Shown one piece after another: positions 13,501 through 28,500 of a DNA stretch of 64,000 nt; the stretch's first letter is position 1; every line of letters begins with the position of its first letter. This DNA is from Xanthostigma xanthostigma. Taxonomy: Eukaryota > Arthropoda > Insecta > Raphidioptera > Raphidiidae. The notes beneath the pieces were generated by a model. The model was not told the origin of the DNA. It ran no database searches and saw only the letters and a list, made by a program, of their open reading frames with translations. The stretch is from the NCBI GenBank assembly GCA_963575645.1, contig OY754465.1, positions 36,033,501 through 36,097,500 on the forward strand. The letters run 5' to 3'. The translations under genes and the position numbers were made by a program.

Positions 13501-16500
13501 ATCGCAATTCTAAAATTGAAATAAAAAACCAATCTCGTGTTTTTGTGAATAACGATAATTTTTTATTTCTAATTTTATAAATTATCGTATTCACATAAAT
13601 TATTGGTCAATTTTTTGTAGTGTCAAATATCCTATTAATTAATTATTATTGTTAAAAAATTGATTTGACTTATTTGTTACGTCTTTTCGGTGACACTGAC
13701 TGGCCGGTATCATTTAATACAGAGGACATGATGGGAGGAATCAAAGGCTGAACGTCTACACGGTGTTACATGGATGGAGGAAGGTAAAAAAAAATGGTTG
13801 TCTGTAAAGTCGGTTTACGGACGATAGTTTTACGTGATAACGTATTCCGTAATACATAACCTAAACCTCCCAAAATTTGGTTTCAATCCGCTTATCCTTG
13901 GTGTCGGAATGATAAGAAATGTCAAAAGTGACGTTTGCAACTTACAAAGTATTATGTTCTAATAATAATTAGTTATTCCAATACTTAACTTAGCAGGCTT
14001 TGCATTTCACAATATACTAATGTCAAAAAATTGAATTAAACATTAGAAATGCAGCTGTTTTCATGTTAAGACAAGACATACGTTTGCTTCTAATTTCCAT
14101 GTACGGCAAACAAAGACAACCGACCGCGTCGCGCCATGCATTACACAACATTGCATTTATACAGCTATTTTTCTATATAAATTTGTATAAAATATTTTTC
14201 TATATAAATTTGTATAAAAAAACTGTTTAGGCAAATTCTGTTATACGAAATCTATGTAAAATGTTCTCCTCTTTCGTTTAAGACTGGTTTCAAACCGATC
14301 TGATTTAAATTGAGCGAGAAATTAGCAAAAAGCACGCACAGGGTCAGGCGGAACGTTACGTTACACTTTTTCGAACATGCAGCCGGTGTTTTATCAATTT
14401 ATAATATTGGTGATTCATCAATTTATAAGACGTTATCACGTCAAAAACAAGAAAAAACGTTACGCAGTTTATGGACGACCTCAAAGGGCTAGTATCATGT
14501 ATACAGAGTAATGGATAGCCACTACGGACAGTCACGCCACTGCACGCCGACTCACCCTCATCGCCAACGGCGTGGTGGGCGCACGTCTCCGACAGACAGC
14601 GGGGACAGGTTGCACAATTACCGCCACCGGATCCTACCGAGTTTATAAAAAACATAAAATAAATAAAAAGAAAAAAAACAACGGAACAAAGAAACAAAAA
14701 CAGATCAAACAAAAGTCACGAATGATTAAAAATTCGAACACGAACATATCATTTCGTTACGCGTTTTTATAGGGACCTGGCACCGAATCGACCGCGTAAT
14801 CAGCCATTCTTATATTTACTAGAGTGACCCCGTAAAAATTAAGACAGGGTGAGGATGTTTAAAAGAGTATCTTAAAATTAATATAAATATTTATTGTAAT
14901 TTTACAAAGAAGCCATTTTAAACACTTCCCTTTAATATAAATAAAATTATCGACCAACTTTTCCAGATTATATATTGGCAAAAATTATAAAATTATAATT
15001 CAATAGACAATAATCCTTTTAATACTAGCAGCCCGGTCCAGTTCACCCATTCCTATTAAAGACAGCCATGCAAGTTTGTCCCGGACTGTTTTAATCATCT
15101 TTGGTAATATACTTATAGTCTGTCGGCCACTGGCTCTTAGGCTATATATGCCGGTATATACAGGCTAACTTTTAAGTTGATGCTTTTTTTTTACAGCGTG
15201 TAAAAATCAAATAGACGAGCAAATATTTCAAATAGTTTTTTTATCAAAGCTCAAAAATAAAAGAGAAACAGCCTTTCGAAGTTTAAATAAATTTTATTAA
15301 ATTTTCTTTAATTTTGAGGTCGGTCCTGGGGTTATATTATGTCACTATGGAAATAAGTTGTTATTATCAAGCATGTACAGAAGCATGGCTACGGCGCACG
15401 CATCTTTGTGTCCTACAAAACGGGGACAACTTCGAACATTTTCTGTGAATACTTGATAATAATAACATATTTCCATAGTGACATAATATAGCCCCAGGAC
15501 CGACCTCAAAATTAAAGAAAATTTAATAAAATTTATTTAAACTTCGAAAGGCTGTTTCTCTCTTATTTTTGAGTTTTGATAAAAAAACTATTTGAAATAT
15601 TTGCTCGTCTATTTGATTTTTACACGCTGTAAAAAAAAGCAACTTAAAACTCAGCCTGTATAAGATGCGAGAGAAGAGGGAGTGTACTGGTCTGTATTGA
15701 GAACATGTTACGATTTTACATAGGTATTTGTATAAAAGTAATATACTAAAAATAAATTAATTAATAAAATAGTGAATAAAAATATAGCCTATAGCACTTC
15801 TGGAATCATACCTCACATTTCAAAAAAAGTTTCATCAAAATCTATCGAATAGTTTTTAAATTAAATTCGTTCAAACATATATTTTATATATAAAAAAAAT
15901 TGTGATGACACGTCTGTGAATGAAAAGCTTCAATTAAAAAAAAATAAACGATTGAGTAGAGATCGTTGGCAGATTATAGAAAGAAAGCGATTTGTGTTTT
16001 AAAATGTAAATACAAATAGAGCAGATTAGTATATTTTATCCGTTGTTTGATATGCGTAAGTTCCTTTCAAATTGAACATTTTTTAGTTTCCTTTCTCACT
16101 TTTTTAAGGCGGGGATTGGTCTATTAGCACCAATTCATGTTTTCTTTTCAGTTTCATTTTTTTTTTATATAAATACTAGCGGCCCTGTACGTGCTTCGCT
16201 ACGTATAAAGTGAAATAATAAAAAAATTTAATTGGAACATCTATCTATCTATTTTATTAATTGCTAGCTATTTTAATAAAATATATAGATATGTGCGTAT
16301 GTCGAGCACGATGGCGCAGCCGAAGTGCTCGAAAAAAAATAGCGTAAAGTATTCGTGGATAACTGGCCTTTAAAACACTTGCTCTATTTCGAGCACTCCG
16401 GCTGCGCCGCCGTGCTCGAAAAAAAATAGCGTAAAGTATTCGTGGATAACTGGTCTTTAAAACACTTGCTCTATTTCGAGCACTCCGGCTGCGCCGCCGT

Positions 16501-19500
16501 GCTCGAAAAAAAATAGCGTAAAGTATTCGTGGATAACTGGTCTTTAAAACACTTGCCGGTACTTGTAAAACTGAGTTATAAAATTACAAAAAAGTGGCAT
16601 TGATTTTTATATATATAGATAATGGGTATTCTACTGATATTTCTACCAGTTCCCGGATTAGGACCAGGGTACTAGGAGCTTGTAATAGAGAAGTCATAGA
16701 AACGCCATAATATTCATCAATAGCATCACTACACAGTACGCACTCGGCTTTTTTGAAACCCGAGGGATATTATTATCAGTAAAACACGTAAACTACAGAT
16801 TTCAAACAATAACACTTTAACTTCCTTTATATTAAAAATGTCTGTTCCGTCAATTATAATTAATATTATAATATAAATATAGAGGACAACAAGCATGGGT
16901 GGTCGGAAACTGGTATCGTTACCCTATGTGCCGACACGTGCCATCATAATATATTGTACGGATGGATTGTCACCGTGGATGACTAATGATATTGACACGG
17001 TGACGGTTATGGCTTTAACAATAATATTAAATATAACATCGCCATTGGCAGAGTTTACGACGGTGCTACATAATTGATCTTGCGACGAAGGGTACGTGTG
17101 TTGGCGAAATGTTCAACCAAATCACCGTATCAGTGGGTGATCAGTTGTAAGGTGTACTTCGCAAAGATCGAATTGGTCACAAAAAATGGTAGGACCACGG
17201 AATTTATATGGAAATATTCCGTAACCTTTAAAAAATTCCTTACATCATACAGTAGCAATCTTGTTTGCATATCAAGATATAAAATAGCTGAAGAGGGCGT
17301 AAGGCGTACCTCACGATGACCGATAAATATTGGTAACAAACAGTGGTAACACCAAAAAATGTTCTCGGGGGAGGAGGCGATTTACATGAGAATATGATCG
17401 GTACCTCATATTCAGTCTGTTCCTGCACTAAGGCACTTATTTATAGCATTAGGCCCTCACAGACCAAGGCGGCCTGAGTGGCGGTGGCGGTAAAATAAAG
17501 CATACTTTTTTAATGTACGTGTCCAGACAGGAGTACGTTCGCGGTAATTTTGGCGGGAATTTGCAGCGTTCATTCTAGCGTTCACTATGCCGTGGCGGCC
17601 AAACGCTTCGTGTCGTATTTGGCCGCTGAACGATGTGTCGCTCAAAACTATAGGCTCAGAAGCAAATCTGGTAGAATTTGCTCAAAGCTATTAGTTCAGA
17701 CGCCGGACGCAAACGAAATACATTTTGCAGAATTATATCTATCGCATCCGAGTGAAACCGGAACGGACCGCTATTGTTTTATAAAAACAAGTAAAATCAA
17801 TTATCTAATAATAGTCTGTCCTCGAATATATTATTTTCTTCTATATAATCATTTCGGCGGATCATAAACAATGACAGATATATAAAAAGCGGTGATGTTT
17901 GTTTGTTTAACCTCGCTTTACTGAACCGATTTGAAAAATGTATTCACTATATTCAATCTACTTCATCCCCAGTGTCATATATTATATACTATTTACGTTA
18001 CGACCAATGGAAAATGAGCAATTAGCGACTTAAAACAAGTCTGGGATTCCGCACGTGATCTCTAAGATTAGAATAATAGTAAGGCACAGTAATAAATCCA
18101 TATACGAGAGAAATGTTGTTCTTGATTATTTTATTTCAGAAAACTGATCTTTAATAAAATAATAGCTGCCACAATAAAAAAAAATCACAAAAAACAAGCA
18201 GCGTGTGTCTTATTTTAATAATTAATATAATATGTCCTTCCATTTTCGTACAACAAAATCATCCATAAATAGCGGATGTTCTAATCGACATTACGATATT
18301 ACGTTTTATGAATGGAATTCGCTTACAACTTTATTGACTTGAAATTTGAGTTGCTTACACATAAGTATAACAGTATTGCTGATTTATGTGCGTTATTATT
18401 ATTAAAGGTTGAAATTATGGCGTAAGAAATCATTTGTACTCTAGCAAAAAAATAAAATAAAACACTAGCATCAATAAAAATATTAGACAATAATAAAATA
18501 GAAAATAACATCAACAGAAATATATAAAAATAAACAATAGTCGTTTAATTAAGATCATGAACAGCCAGGGTTATTTAGGTGTAGTTGGTTACCAATTCAT
18601 ATTTTCTATTTATCGTAAAATCTTGACTATAATAACGCATGCTTGATTTTCCGCGGAATTTTCGAAATTATTATGTAAGTATTTAAAAATTGCACAAATA
18701 TTTATTGACATCAATAAAATTTATAATAAAAGATGTTGCGCGATGCAGGCGCGGTCCGAAGGGGGGGGTCACAGGGGACATGACCCCCCCCAAAATCTAA
18801 AGTCAAATTGAAAAATCTCAAAAATTTGCCAAATAATAAAAGGAAATTTTTAGCTACAATACAAAAAGACGACTTTTTTTATTAGTGTAGTGAGTGACCC
18901 CCCCCAAAATTTCAGGCTGCGGCCGCGCCTGGCGCGATGGTGGTTCTTATACGAACAGAAAGTCTATGTCGTTTCATGAAATAAACAACCCATCCGTATG
19001 AAGCTTTGAATTTAATTGCGTTCACATTTTGTTTTTACTTTTTGTAAGATTATTCACAGGATTGATATAAATAAATAATTAATAATTCCAGAAAATATAA
19101 GAAAATGTATTTCTATTATTCAACATAATACAACACACATGCGATATACATCCAGACTGCACCATCAAATCTTACGCATCTTCAAGGATGCTTCTTATCT
19201 CCCCCTACATTAACCAAGTCTTAAGATAACAATAATCATCACTTCTATCCTGTGTTACAGTCGGTCAGTAGGATGTCGACCAGTGCAAGTCACACCAATA
19301 ATTAAGGAAGTACCCTCGGTACGCAGTAAGTCAAAGAATTTCAGTCTTCTACTTGAGTAACGTAGTATATAATTTGGCAACATCGCATGCCTTGCCATAG
19401 TTACAAGTGCTTATGTACGCAGCATAAGTCAGCACGCGGTGTCAAATTTGCATTAATTTATGAAAATGCTTTTCTTTATTCCTGTCATTTCGGAAATAAT

Positions 19501-22500
19501 AATATATATCATTTTTTTGGAATACTAAGCTTTTAGCATTTACTCAATTTACGTATGTTTTTACGATATCAAAACTGCTGCAGTTTCGTAACTTATTTTT
19601 AAATGACGCGCCACAAACTATAATATTGCGGTATTGTCATGTTTATGAATATTGCTAAAAAGCTCGGCTTTGTTTTAGTTATTTCTATTAACATAAGCAA
19701 GCTCGTTTTGGAAAAAGAAAAATGTTCATAGAATATTCGTTTATATTTCCTGAAAATTTTATCAAAATCTGTTTGTCAATTCCAACGTAATAAATGATGG
19801 AGTGCGTCAAAATCACAGATTTCTATAAGACTCCATGTTAAGTGCAGCGAAATAAAATTATCAATATCTTTTTTCAAAGTCAACCAAAGATCACAAAAAT
19901 TTAACTGAGTCATTTTTGAAAAGGTTTTGACATATTTGCAAATTTTCGTAATTTTCTGTTTGTTAATTCATTTATCGAGGGTACTTCCTTAATGTTTCAT
20001 TTAAATATCACAATGAATGTTGTATATTGAAGAATAGAAATATATTTTCTTGAATTATTAATTATTTATTCATATTAATCCTTTGATTAATCTAGCATTT
20101 TAGAACCCCAATGCCTTTGTACATAAGTATAATACGCACCCTCATTTTTACGGAGTATTATGTGAAAAAAGTGCGTATTGTACTCAAGATTTTATGGTAT
20201 TATTTTCTTAATAATTTAAATTGAAAATCCAATTGATACCTAAGACTGCTATTTAATTCCACGGCTGACAAAAGACATTGTCAATAATTAATCGCCATAA
20301 TATGTAGAAAATTTTATTCCATTTTCAAATATATAGGCTTTGATGGGGTTATTTTCAGAACTTATCGAGATACAGAGAGCCTGGAGAGTGACTGCTGAGA
20401 CATCCTGTAACAATATTATTACATCGTCGACGTACGTTTATACAATGCAAAATTATTTTTCATTTAATTCATTAAAGATTAATTAATTAATTAAAGAACG
20501 CATTTGTTAGCATCCAAACGAATTCAAATGTCAGCAAGCAAGGACATCATTAGTCAAACGGAACCGGTTAAGGTCGGGCAAATCTTATCGCCATTATATA
20601 TTGTTCGACAGTGTTTCGTTTTAAATAAATATTTTATTTATTTTTTTTGTAGTTTACAGTATAAATTATTTTTTGCGAGAAGACACTGAATAAGTAAAAA
20701 ATAACCACAGCATATTCTGTAATCACTGTTTTTCTTTTTATTATTGTAAAGAAACAGTTCTGAAGCCGAAACCAAGTTTTTTAATGATGATTTTAAACAT
20801 TATTACAATTACGGTGGGAGTTCGTTAATTGGAACTCCGATAATTCGAGTTTTCTACCTGTGTTCAATAAAATCACATCTAAAACAAATGACAATATTTC
20901 TAGAAAAGTCTGGACTAATTGTTGGTTCTTTCTATTATAAATGTTGTCACAAACCCGACCAGTCATTATTTTATCCGCTGATCGAAATAAACTAGAAATC
21001 GAAAATGCCCAAGACCCAAGTGTACAAGTAAGAAGATGTCTTATAAAACAAAGCGTGTGTTGGCAAAACAGAATTATTTGCACACAACTGTGTTGATCAA
21101 ATATTCGAATTCTTTAGACTATTTCATTTTGGTCCAAGCAGTTCTAGACTTCTAGAACTGCTAGAGGCCAGTAACTGCTAAAATAAGGTTCAAACGATGC
21201 GAAGAGTTCATGTGTCCGAAGAGTTCTGTACTGCCAACACATGCTTTAGCAGTTTAGAACTTGTGAACAAATACACCCAATATAATAAACTAGCCGTTAC
21301 CCGCGGTTTCGCACGCGATTGAGACGAAACACGGATGCATTCTCAGTATTTGGCATAGTTAGTCCTTTCTCGACGTAGACCCCCCCCCTAATAAATTTCA
21401 AAATTGACGACATTCACGTGATCAACGTTCTGACAAGCCTTTAAAATTACATCCACGTTTATCTTTAGACTATTTACCTCTTTTCACCCACTGAAGGGGT
21501 TGTTTTTGAAAAAGCATGAAACACGGGTTTATTTATTTGTTGACAGGAGTAATCCTGCGCATTTTCGTATTGATACATCTATCTTATATGATTTCTCCAT
21601 GCAAATTTTGAACCTCCGTTACACCCATTTAGGGGTTAAATTTTCAAAAATCTGTTCTTAGAGGATGCCTACGTCATAATAACTATCTGTGCACCAAATT
21701 TCAGCCCAATCCGTCCAGTGGTTTGAGCTGTTCGTTGATACATCAGTCAGTCAGTCACGGTTTCCTTTTGTATGTTTAGATGCACTCATTGATTGTGTAG
21801 TGTAAGGTTAAATCGAAAAAACAGTGACAGGATGTACCGTGCCGGGGAGCATGCAATGCGTTGTGAATTGATTGCACAAATCTACAATGCAATAAATAAT
21901 AAATACATGATGAAGTTAAATGATGAATTTTGTGAAAATAGTCTGCAAAAGGTCCAACATAAATAACTTTCTGGTGAAAATTAAGGTACTGCTCGATTTT
22001 TCTGCTATATTTTTATTATTCCAGGAATAAATAGTTGGCCTGAAAGCATGATTTGTTTGTGAAACCAGAATATGAGTACGAAACCATTAGATGGTTGTAA
22101 ACGACAAAGTCTACGACCTGACCTTAGATATTTCCGAAACTATTCCCTTTACTCTGCTACACGGAAAATGCTCAAAATCCCCCCTTTTTAAGTTTTCAGT
22201 AGTGGAAGTTAAAAACAAAGTTCGGTTTCGGTCGAACAATCACGTTGAGTTATGGAGGACACGTGCAACGCTGGGCTTAACAGCTATAGTTTTATATATA
22301 GCACTGAATACAATAAACTTCCTCATCTGCTGTAAAATTAGAGAGACACATAGACGCTGCGTATTCTTGTTCTCATTTACACACATCGAATGTTCACAGA
22401 GCTTTATATTGAGGTCGGAAATTTCTGTGTAGTATTTTTAAACGGATTTTTTGGCAACGATCTAAACATATACCAAAGTTCAGACAGATTACGTACATGA

Positions 22501-25500
22501 AATATACTAGGTACGTATTTATAGAGAGGAGAATCGCTCTGACCGTTGACTGTATATGTCTGAAAAATCTGAATGTCTGATCCTAATCAGCTAACCCCAC
22601 ATGTCTTTCACTTGACCACGTGTTTACAATTTTCATTTAATATTTATTAATTAATTTATGTTAGACACGCAACCATAAAATGTTATACTAATATATAAAA
22701 TTCTAAAGGAACTCAACGTCGGTCTGTATCATTTTGTTGCCTTGCAAATATTTTGAATGATAAGATAGGAGAAGCAATTCTGAAATCTTTGTTAGTTTGT
22801 ACTGCTAGTACTCGAAAACGGCTGGACTGTTTTTGATGAAACTTATATCAATTTTTATTCATACTTTAGGGTTCCTGTCTAAACATAATTTATATGCAAC
22901 GGATAACAAAGATCCAGGGTGTTAGTTTAAAATTTTTGTTTTATTTATTTCGCATATTATGTAAGTCTTTCAATTTTGATAGATTGTTGGGAAAATCGTT
23001 TTTCATCCTTAGCACAACAGAAGACATTCAATTTTAACATTTTTAATTTTCAGGGGGCAGTAATATTTCTAGTACTTTATTATGATCATTGATGCCTTTC
23101 GGTAATGTTCCGAGCGAAGAGAACAATAGGGTTATTGACAGTGATTAAAATTAAATATAAAACTGTGTTATAATGAAAGTTTATGGTCTAAAATATCGTT
23201 TAGAATTATTATTTTTATTAAATAAGTGCGTTAAATATATTAAAATAAATAAATAAAATCACGATTTTTAACCTATATGTCACGTGATTTCAAACGCCAA
23301 TCACAGCGCGTGACGTCATTAATCAGTCAACATGGCCGGTAGTTGTGTGCCACTGACTACCATGTGTATTCGTTATCTCTGTTCAGTGTATGTTTTCTGG
23401 TGTATTCATTGTACTCTGTCAATCATATTAAATGCAACACTTTGTTGGATATAATGCTATATGTCACGTTGTACCCGCTTGCTTAGTGTTTACTGATTGC
23501 CTACTGTGACGTAGGCAATCAGTAAACATGGCTGTCAAGGTCAATTGACGTTTTGGCGCAGAATTTAAAGTCAAAATAAAAAACAACTAATAATGAGTCA
23601 AATCTGTTATATTTATGAGAAAAAATATTTTTTACGGGTACATATACCTTTATTCTTTAATTTTAAATACTTTTTGAAATTTCGTCAATACCTAACCCTA
23701 TTGTCATTTCTTATCCCAGTTTGTCAACGCCGACAACTTGGGAATTCGTTCATACATTAACGTCCAAATGTCACAGATTCACGTAAATATCCAAAAAAGC
23801 TCGTGTGCAGACAACTAAACATGTGATTTTATTTTTTTTAAATAACATGTGACCGTTATTACTTTAGCCAATTCGTTGAACAAAATATGCAAAATGTGAC
23901 ACCTTAATGTGACTTGGCACAATTGAAATAACAATAATAGCGCAGACGTAAATATAATTTCATAATATTGTAAATCTACCATTTAACGAATGAAACACAA
24001 AACACGCGACTATAATTAATATATTAATATTTACGTACTATTTGGCGATTGCACGGGCTTCAGAATAGTCGATATCGTACGGATGTAGTTGTTTATATGG
24101 CGGTTCCGTGAGCTCGCCTATTATATTGTGAATTTTTTGCGACATCATAGCACACGAGGTGTGCCGGCAAGTTCCCGCAAAGCTCTGCTATGTTTACACG
24201 AACAATTTCGAGCCCTTTTCGATTATCCTCTACCTCCGAGGAAAAAAAAGTTCTGTAACGTACTATAAATACGTTTTTTCTTTCAGTGGAGTTAAGGTTA
24301 TTATAAAAAGGCAGTATCTCAAAGGGTATAGCCGACTTGCCATATGAAAATTGCACTAACGTCTAAGAGGATCGATCCAAATGCACCAACCGGTCGTCCG
24401 AAGACTACTCACGTCTAGTCGGTATAATATAATGAAGTGTGAATCCGTTCAAAGAAGACTTTAGAGTTTAGACCTTATAGTTAGAGTACCGCGCATACAT
24501 TTTTTCGGGACACGCTCTTCGCAATGTGGATCTTTCTCCTTTCTCTCTATCGTCCATGATTAATATTCCACATTGTAATCACAATATAGTTTTGTTTTGT
24601 TATAAGATGCATTTTTAATTTTGCCCCAATTACATCTTTTACTGCTTTATTTTTATTTTTATATAAATACAATGGATAGTATTTAAAATCTATTATATAA
24701 TCATTTTTATCTTGACAAATTATTATGAACTCTCAATTCTCTGATTCTAAACTAAGAACTGGTAGTATCATATGCATTTTCAATCAATAATAAATTGAAT
24801 AAATATGACGTACCACACGATCCAGACCCAGAGTCTAGCTTTATGAAAAAATTGGTTGTCTGTAAAGTCGGTTTACGGACGATAGTTTTACGTGATAACG
24901 TCATAAAGAAACATTGAAATGCGTACAAGCCGACGCTTGGGCCGATCGTGCCTCTCTATCGCTTATACCGCGCTCTCGCTTGCACGCTCAGGCTCAGGCG
25001 GAACGTGACACTTTTTCGTGCGTGCAGCCGGTGTTTCATCAATTTATAAGACGTTATCACGTCAAAAAATAAATCCAAACAAAACAGAGGAGAGTTCTAT
25101 TATCGACATCATTTTGCTATTTTTATCAATAGATTATCATATTGGAGAATATGAGATTATCTTTACTGATTATGAATTTGTTTATTATCATCAGCACTGA
25201 TCAATCTCGTGTTGAGCTGAAATTTGCAGAGGAAATCAATGTTCACGCAAGCGAAGTCGCGGGAAGAAAAGCTAGTAAATTATATAAATTAGCCATTACA
25301 TGACAATATTATAATGTACAATGTGCGTGTTGTGTTTTAGTTTCGAAGACGACGCGACGTCGTGGATGCATGAAAACGGAACGCGTGTTCTCTTCGTACA
25401 TCATATGATCATATTATGGAAATTTTATGGAGTCATTAAAATAATCTGATTCAGTCTATTAAATTAAATTAAATCACGAGAACAGTATAAATTTACTAAA

Positions 25501-28500
25501 AAAAATTACGAGAAACAAGCAAACCAATTTACAGAAACTTTTGATTTACAATATAAGCGGATTTTCCTATCATTATTTAATAAAGGCATGTGGTTAATGT
25601 ACAGAAAAAATATCAATATTGACATAATTATTTTGTACTAGCTGGCCGACTTCGTTCCGGGTACAAATCTGTTTGAATCTGGAATGATATCAAGTTCAAT
25701 CAAAAAGGCGGTATAAAATATAATATTATACCTGATCGGGCTTGATTCGCCCGGACACAAATCGAATCGACAATCCTGATAAACAAACAAACATGTTGAT
25801 GAAACTTTAATTCAAATAGGTTCGGTAGTTTTGGAGAAACATGTCTTTGTCTTTATATAAGAGTATAGATATATAGAACTCTAGCAGTTTCATGATACTT
25901 TGACAGTGGCAGAGTAAATGTCGACTTTTCTAGACACCATTTTTGTTGTAAGTTATATTTTCCTACCAGATCTTAATTTTCGGCCGGAAGTTTCGGGTTC
26001 GAGTTTCGGCAATGGCTTTTAATTTCTTTTTTGTATAGAAGCTTGTAAAATTCATGGCAACATTCTTGTCTCATGTTTGAAAATTGTCATCCTCAGATAT
26101 CAACTGAATTTGTTTGTGCTAATGTTTTTAATAATTGATACGTATTGTTTGTAATCTGTAATATTCAGTAAGATAATTTTATTCCATTTGAAGGCCTAAA
26201 CGCAGTACGATTTTTAACTTTTTAACCCGAATTAGTAGACAGCTCACCAAGTTTCATCAGAATCGGTTCAGCCGTCCCTGAGTAATACCGGTACAAAAAC
26301 TCTGGAAACGCATAAAAAATTGCAATCAAAATAATTCACTCTGAGACAAAACAATACTAATGGCGAATTAATGTAAATAGGGTCAAAATACGCAGATGGA
26401 AAAGTAATCAAGTATTATGATAACGAGACCCTGGCTTTTTTATAATTCATGTTTATGAAATATATATAGGTTTGTTTGTCAAACTTAATAAAACAAAACA
26501 AATATTTTTAAATGTTCTAAACATAGTAAGGAATATTTTTTTTAAATCTAAAAAAAAAGAAATAAGGCCGTTTGCATACGACGCTACCAGATACCCCCCC
26601 CCCCCCTACTTCTCGTTACACCCTATCACTCCCTGGTGTGAACCACAGGGAACTTTCATTTCGGGTTTTTCACTTGATTCTATTATTATCTCAGCCATTT
26701 AATTGTTTTGCCTTGTAAGTTGGAAACTGGAAACTTTGCAGCGTCAGGAGATCGATGGGGGCGTTGCCGCTAATGATGGAGCCAGAATACGTCATGTCAA
26801 GCACCAAGTTATTAATTCAAATGTTTCATTTTACTCACACAATTTATCCGCAATAAGTTTTGTTTCAATAAATATAATACGTGGAGGGAAAGTTTGGTTG
26901 AAATACAATTTAAAAAGAAGCTCTATCGGTGTTTCACTTGTAGCCAACGTTTCGAAAAATGTATTAACATCTTCAGGGCCTCGGGCTAATTTACCACCCT
27001 ACAACTAATTTGAGGCCCTAACGATGAAAATAAATTTTTCGAAACGTTGGTCACAAGCGAAAAATCGATTAAGCTTCTTTTTATTTTGTTTTTTAATCAA
27101 ACTTTCCCTCCACGTATCACATATTTTATGTTAACTGTTAATAGTGATCGGGTTATATAAAAAAATGTGAATTTTAATTTAGGGAAACGATTCCATTCTA
27201 TGGCTTTTCCGGGTTTCCCCGGTCTGTGTTCACACTGTGAATATATTACGAAAATTGTTCAGTTAGATAATTATAATTTTGACAGTAACGTGCCAGGCCG
27301 TTTCTGGTTTGGACTAATTACTTCTTAAACAAAAATAAACTAACCACATAATATAATTGGTATTATATGTTGTGTAGCATTAATTATTATCATAAATGAT
27401 ATTTTTTGTGCGTTCCCGTCATTATAATTAGCAAAATTCAAACACGAAAATAAAATTATAAAATACATATCACAATTAAGTTTCTGACTAACAATTACAC
27501 CCAAATAAGTCTTCTTTTTTTGCACAAACAGAATAAGATATGTTAAATTCATGACGTCATGATGACCTGTCATATTATATTATTATGTCTTCACATTGTC
27601 AGTGTCAAAGAAGCCAAACGAATTTGTTATTACGTAGTTAAGTTTATAATGCTCATTTGTATTACAAGCTTTTATTCGCGGCTTCACTCGCGGAAATGTC
27701 TATTTTGCTTATATAATTCGTCGAGGAAAAAAATAGAATTCAAGATTTCGACGGGTGTAGACGTTTTATGGTTCAGTCGTTTTCGAGTGATGTCCGTACA
27801 GACAAAAATTTTGTATACGCGTTCCCCACCTAAATATCACACAAAATACCAAAAACTAAGTTATACATATTTTTAAGTCAAATCTTAGATTAACGTCTGA
27901 ATAGAACTTCAAATAAATAAAATTATCAACCAATTTTTTTAGACTGTACCTATATTGGCAAAAAATTATAAAATTATAATTCAACAGATGACGTTTCGGT
28001 CCGGATTTGGAGTTTCTTCAGAAATAAGCTAAAAAATATAAAAGTGAATTAGTATCTACTTATTTCCTAATAGAATTAAGATTGCATTTTTTTTTTTTAA
28101 ATATATACTAATTAATTTTTATATTTCTTAGATTATTTCAAAATCCGAACCGAAACGTCAACTATTGAATTATAATTTTATAATTTTTTGTCAATATACA
28201 GTCTGAAAAAATTGTTCATTACTTTTGTTTATTTGAACATATTTTTAAGTGTTTATTATAATTTATTATTATAGGAATCAGAAACATTCCAATACGCAGA
28301 CTCAAAATTCTCATTTTACAACTAGTTTTCCTCCGACTTTTCTTATACGCTCGCGTCACATATATTGGCCGTTTTACAAATAATTTTTCAATTTCGACTA
28401 AATTTTGTATGCTTATTAGAGACGTATTGACGTAACGATTCGGAAATTTTTAGCCTTCTAAGTTTAGTATTTTCAAATCTAGATCAGTTTTCCTTCACAT

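Noticed and set aside
14356-14712. Cys-containing 118-codon frame as a zinc-binding protein
   Set aside because: The Cys spacing fits no known finger and the frame continues into low-complexity hydrophobic sequence.
16303-16559. CRISPR-like array
   Set aside because: The 87-bp units follow each other without unique spacers and lie in a eukaryotic intron; it is a plain tandem repeat inside an RTE-like sequence.
22091-22432. 113-codon frame as a host gene
   Set aside because: No domain, no splice context and no similarity I can name; it fits chance in intron DNA.
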